DNA of 60,349 bases, taken from NCBI GenBank assembly GCA_938091165.1, contig CALKNK010000030.1, positions 1 to 60,349 of the forward strand, read 5' to 3'. Below are positions 60,198 to 60,349 of the stretch, in pieces. Within the stretch, counting starts at the first letter, position 1. Each line of letters starts with the position of its first letter. Both the position numbers and the translations under genes were made by a program. This DNA comes from an uncultured Ilumatobacter sp. GTDB lineage: Bacteria > Actinomycetota > Acidimicrobiia > Acidimicrobiales > Ilumatobacteraceae. The notes under the pieces are model-generated. The model made no database searches, was not told the origin of the DNA, and was given only the letters and a program-made list of their open reading frames with translations.

Positions 60198-60349
60198 TCA
60201 CGGCGTCTCCGGAGCAGCCGTCGGCGCGACAGTCGTCGGCGCATCAGTCGTCGGCGCATCAGTCGTCGGCGCATCAGTCGTCGGCGCATCAGTCGTCGGC
60301 GCATCAGTCGTCGGCGCATCAGTCGTCGGCGCATCAGTCGTCGGCGCAT
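60198..60349 (-). CDS. C-terminal end of a protein with APTTD repeats (cut by window end)
   Basis: Read on the minus strand in the frame ending with TGA at 60198-60200, the sequence is APTTD repeated about eight times followed by VAPTAAPETP and stop. Thr/Pro/Asp repeats of this kind are typical of linkers or tails in secreted and lipid-anchored actinobacterial proteins. Another minus frame, giving MRRRL repeats, is open too but is an unlikely protein. The start and any domain lie beyond the window. Confidence 0.6.
   Translation of the reverse strand, partial: APTTDAPTTDAPTTDAPTTDAPTTDAPTTDAPTTDAPTTVAPTAAPETP
60231..60349. repeat. 15-bp tandem repeat, about 8 copies, running off the window
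   Basis: Unit agtcgtcggcgcatc, seen eight times with no mismatch from 60231 to the last base (final copy lacks one base). It codes for the APTTD repeat on the minus strand. Such perfect arrays change copy number easily and can also cause assembly breaks. Confidence 0.93.

Noticed and set aside
60083..60349. 88-codon MRRRL repeat protein on the minus strand
   Set aside because: Frame-shifted reading of a 15-bp repeat whose other frame gives a typical APTTD linker with stop; the Arg/Leu protein is implausible.
60231..60349. CRISPR-like array at the right end
   Set aside because: Repeat unit is 15 bp with no spacers between units; it is a coding tandem repeat.

Overview
The window looks like a chromosomal segment of a marine actinobacterium, most likely of the class Acidimicrobiia. 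Support: two F420-type luciferase-like oxidoreductases, a mycothiol-type DinB/maleylpyruvate-isomerase fold protein, a DUF3516 helicase, a paired ArsA/Get3-like ATPase operon, actinobacterial-type ethylmalonyl-CoA pathway enzymes, many GTG starts and moderately high GC. No rRNA, tRNA, IS element, phage or CRISPR array was found. Genes are densely packed, with many 1-17 nt overlaps. The lineage is an inference from gene content.

Layout. 1-8.4 kb: the end of a metallo-beta-lactamase gene, a small conserved protein, xylose isomerase, then a SUF iron-sulfur region split over two strands (SufC-like, SufS and SufU on plus; a ferredoxin, SufB and a Cys-rich protein on minus) around an MFS transporter and a pterin dehydratase. 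8.4-11.9 kb: S9 oligopeptidase, a MauE-like membrane protein and an MBL hydrolase. 11.9-15.9 kb: a four-gene plus-strand operon of alpha/beta hydrolase, thioredoxin-fusion protein, a UGSC selenoprotein read through an in-frame TGA, and a TauD-type dioxygenase. 16-21.6 kb: a minus-strand run with CitE-like and malyl-CoA lyases, MutY, a methyltransferase, a mesaconyl-CoA hydratase-like MaoC protein and a YbhN-like membrane protein. 21.6-27.3 kb: serine hydrolase, two ArsA-like ATPases, HMG-CoA-lyase family protein and a class III CoA-transferase. 27.3-31.2 kb: class Ia ribonucleotide reductase nrdA-nrdB behind two NrdR boxes. 32-42 kb: LOG protein, a long acyl-CoA dehydrogenase of methylsuccinyl-CoA dehydrogenase type, a CIA30 lipoprotein, DedA and YihY membrane proteins, a YggT protein, a PLP enzyme, a HAD protein, a lipoprotein and dienelactone hydrolase. 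42-45.4 kb: a reductive pyrimidine (or hydantoin) catabolism operon. 46-60 kb: two large helicases (DUF3516 type and HrpB), small conserved proteins, a TauE exporter, a lipoprotein hydrolase, class I fumarase, an F420 oxidoreductase, an ABC-F protein, and the C-terminal repeat end of a secreted protein.

The most interesting observations are: (1) a TGA-interrupted UGSC selenoprotein with a perfect hairpin directly after the TGA, inside an operon with a thioredoxin-domain partner; (2) an intact SufC homologue, coupled to sufS, that has lost the Walker A lysine, the ABC signature and the catalytic glutamate; (3) two overlapping ArsA/Get3-like genes whose P-loops are altered in complementary ways, suggesting an obligate heterodimer with one composite ATP site; (4) textbook tandem NrdR boxes 42 bp apart upstream of nrdA. 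Together, mcl, citE, mch and mcd point to the ethylmalonyl-CoA route of acetyl-CoA assimilation. All functional statements come from reading motifs by eye; no database search was run.
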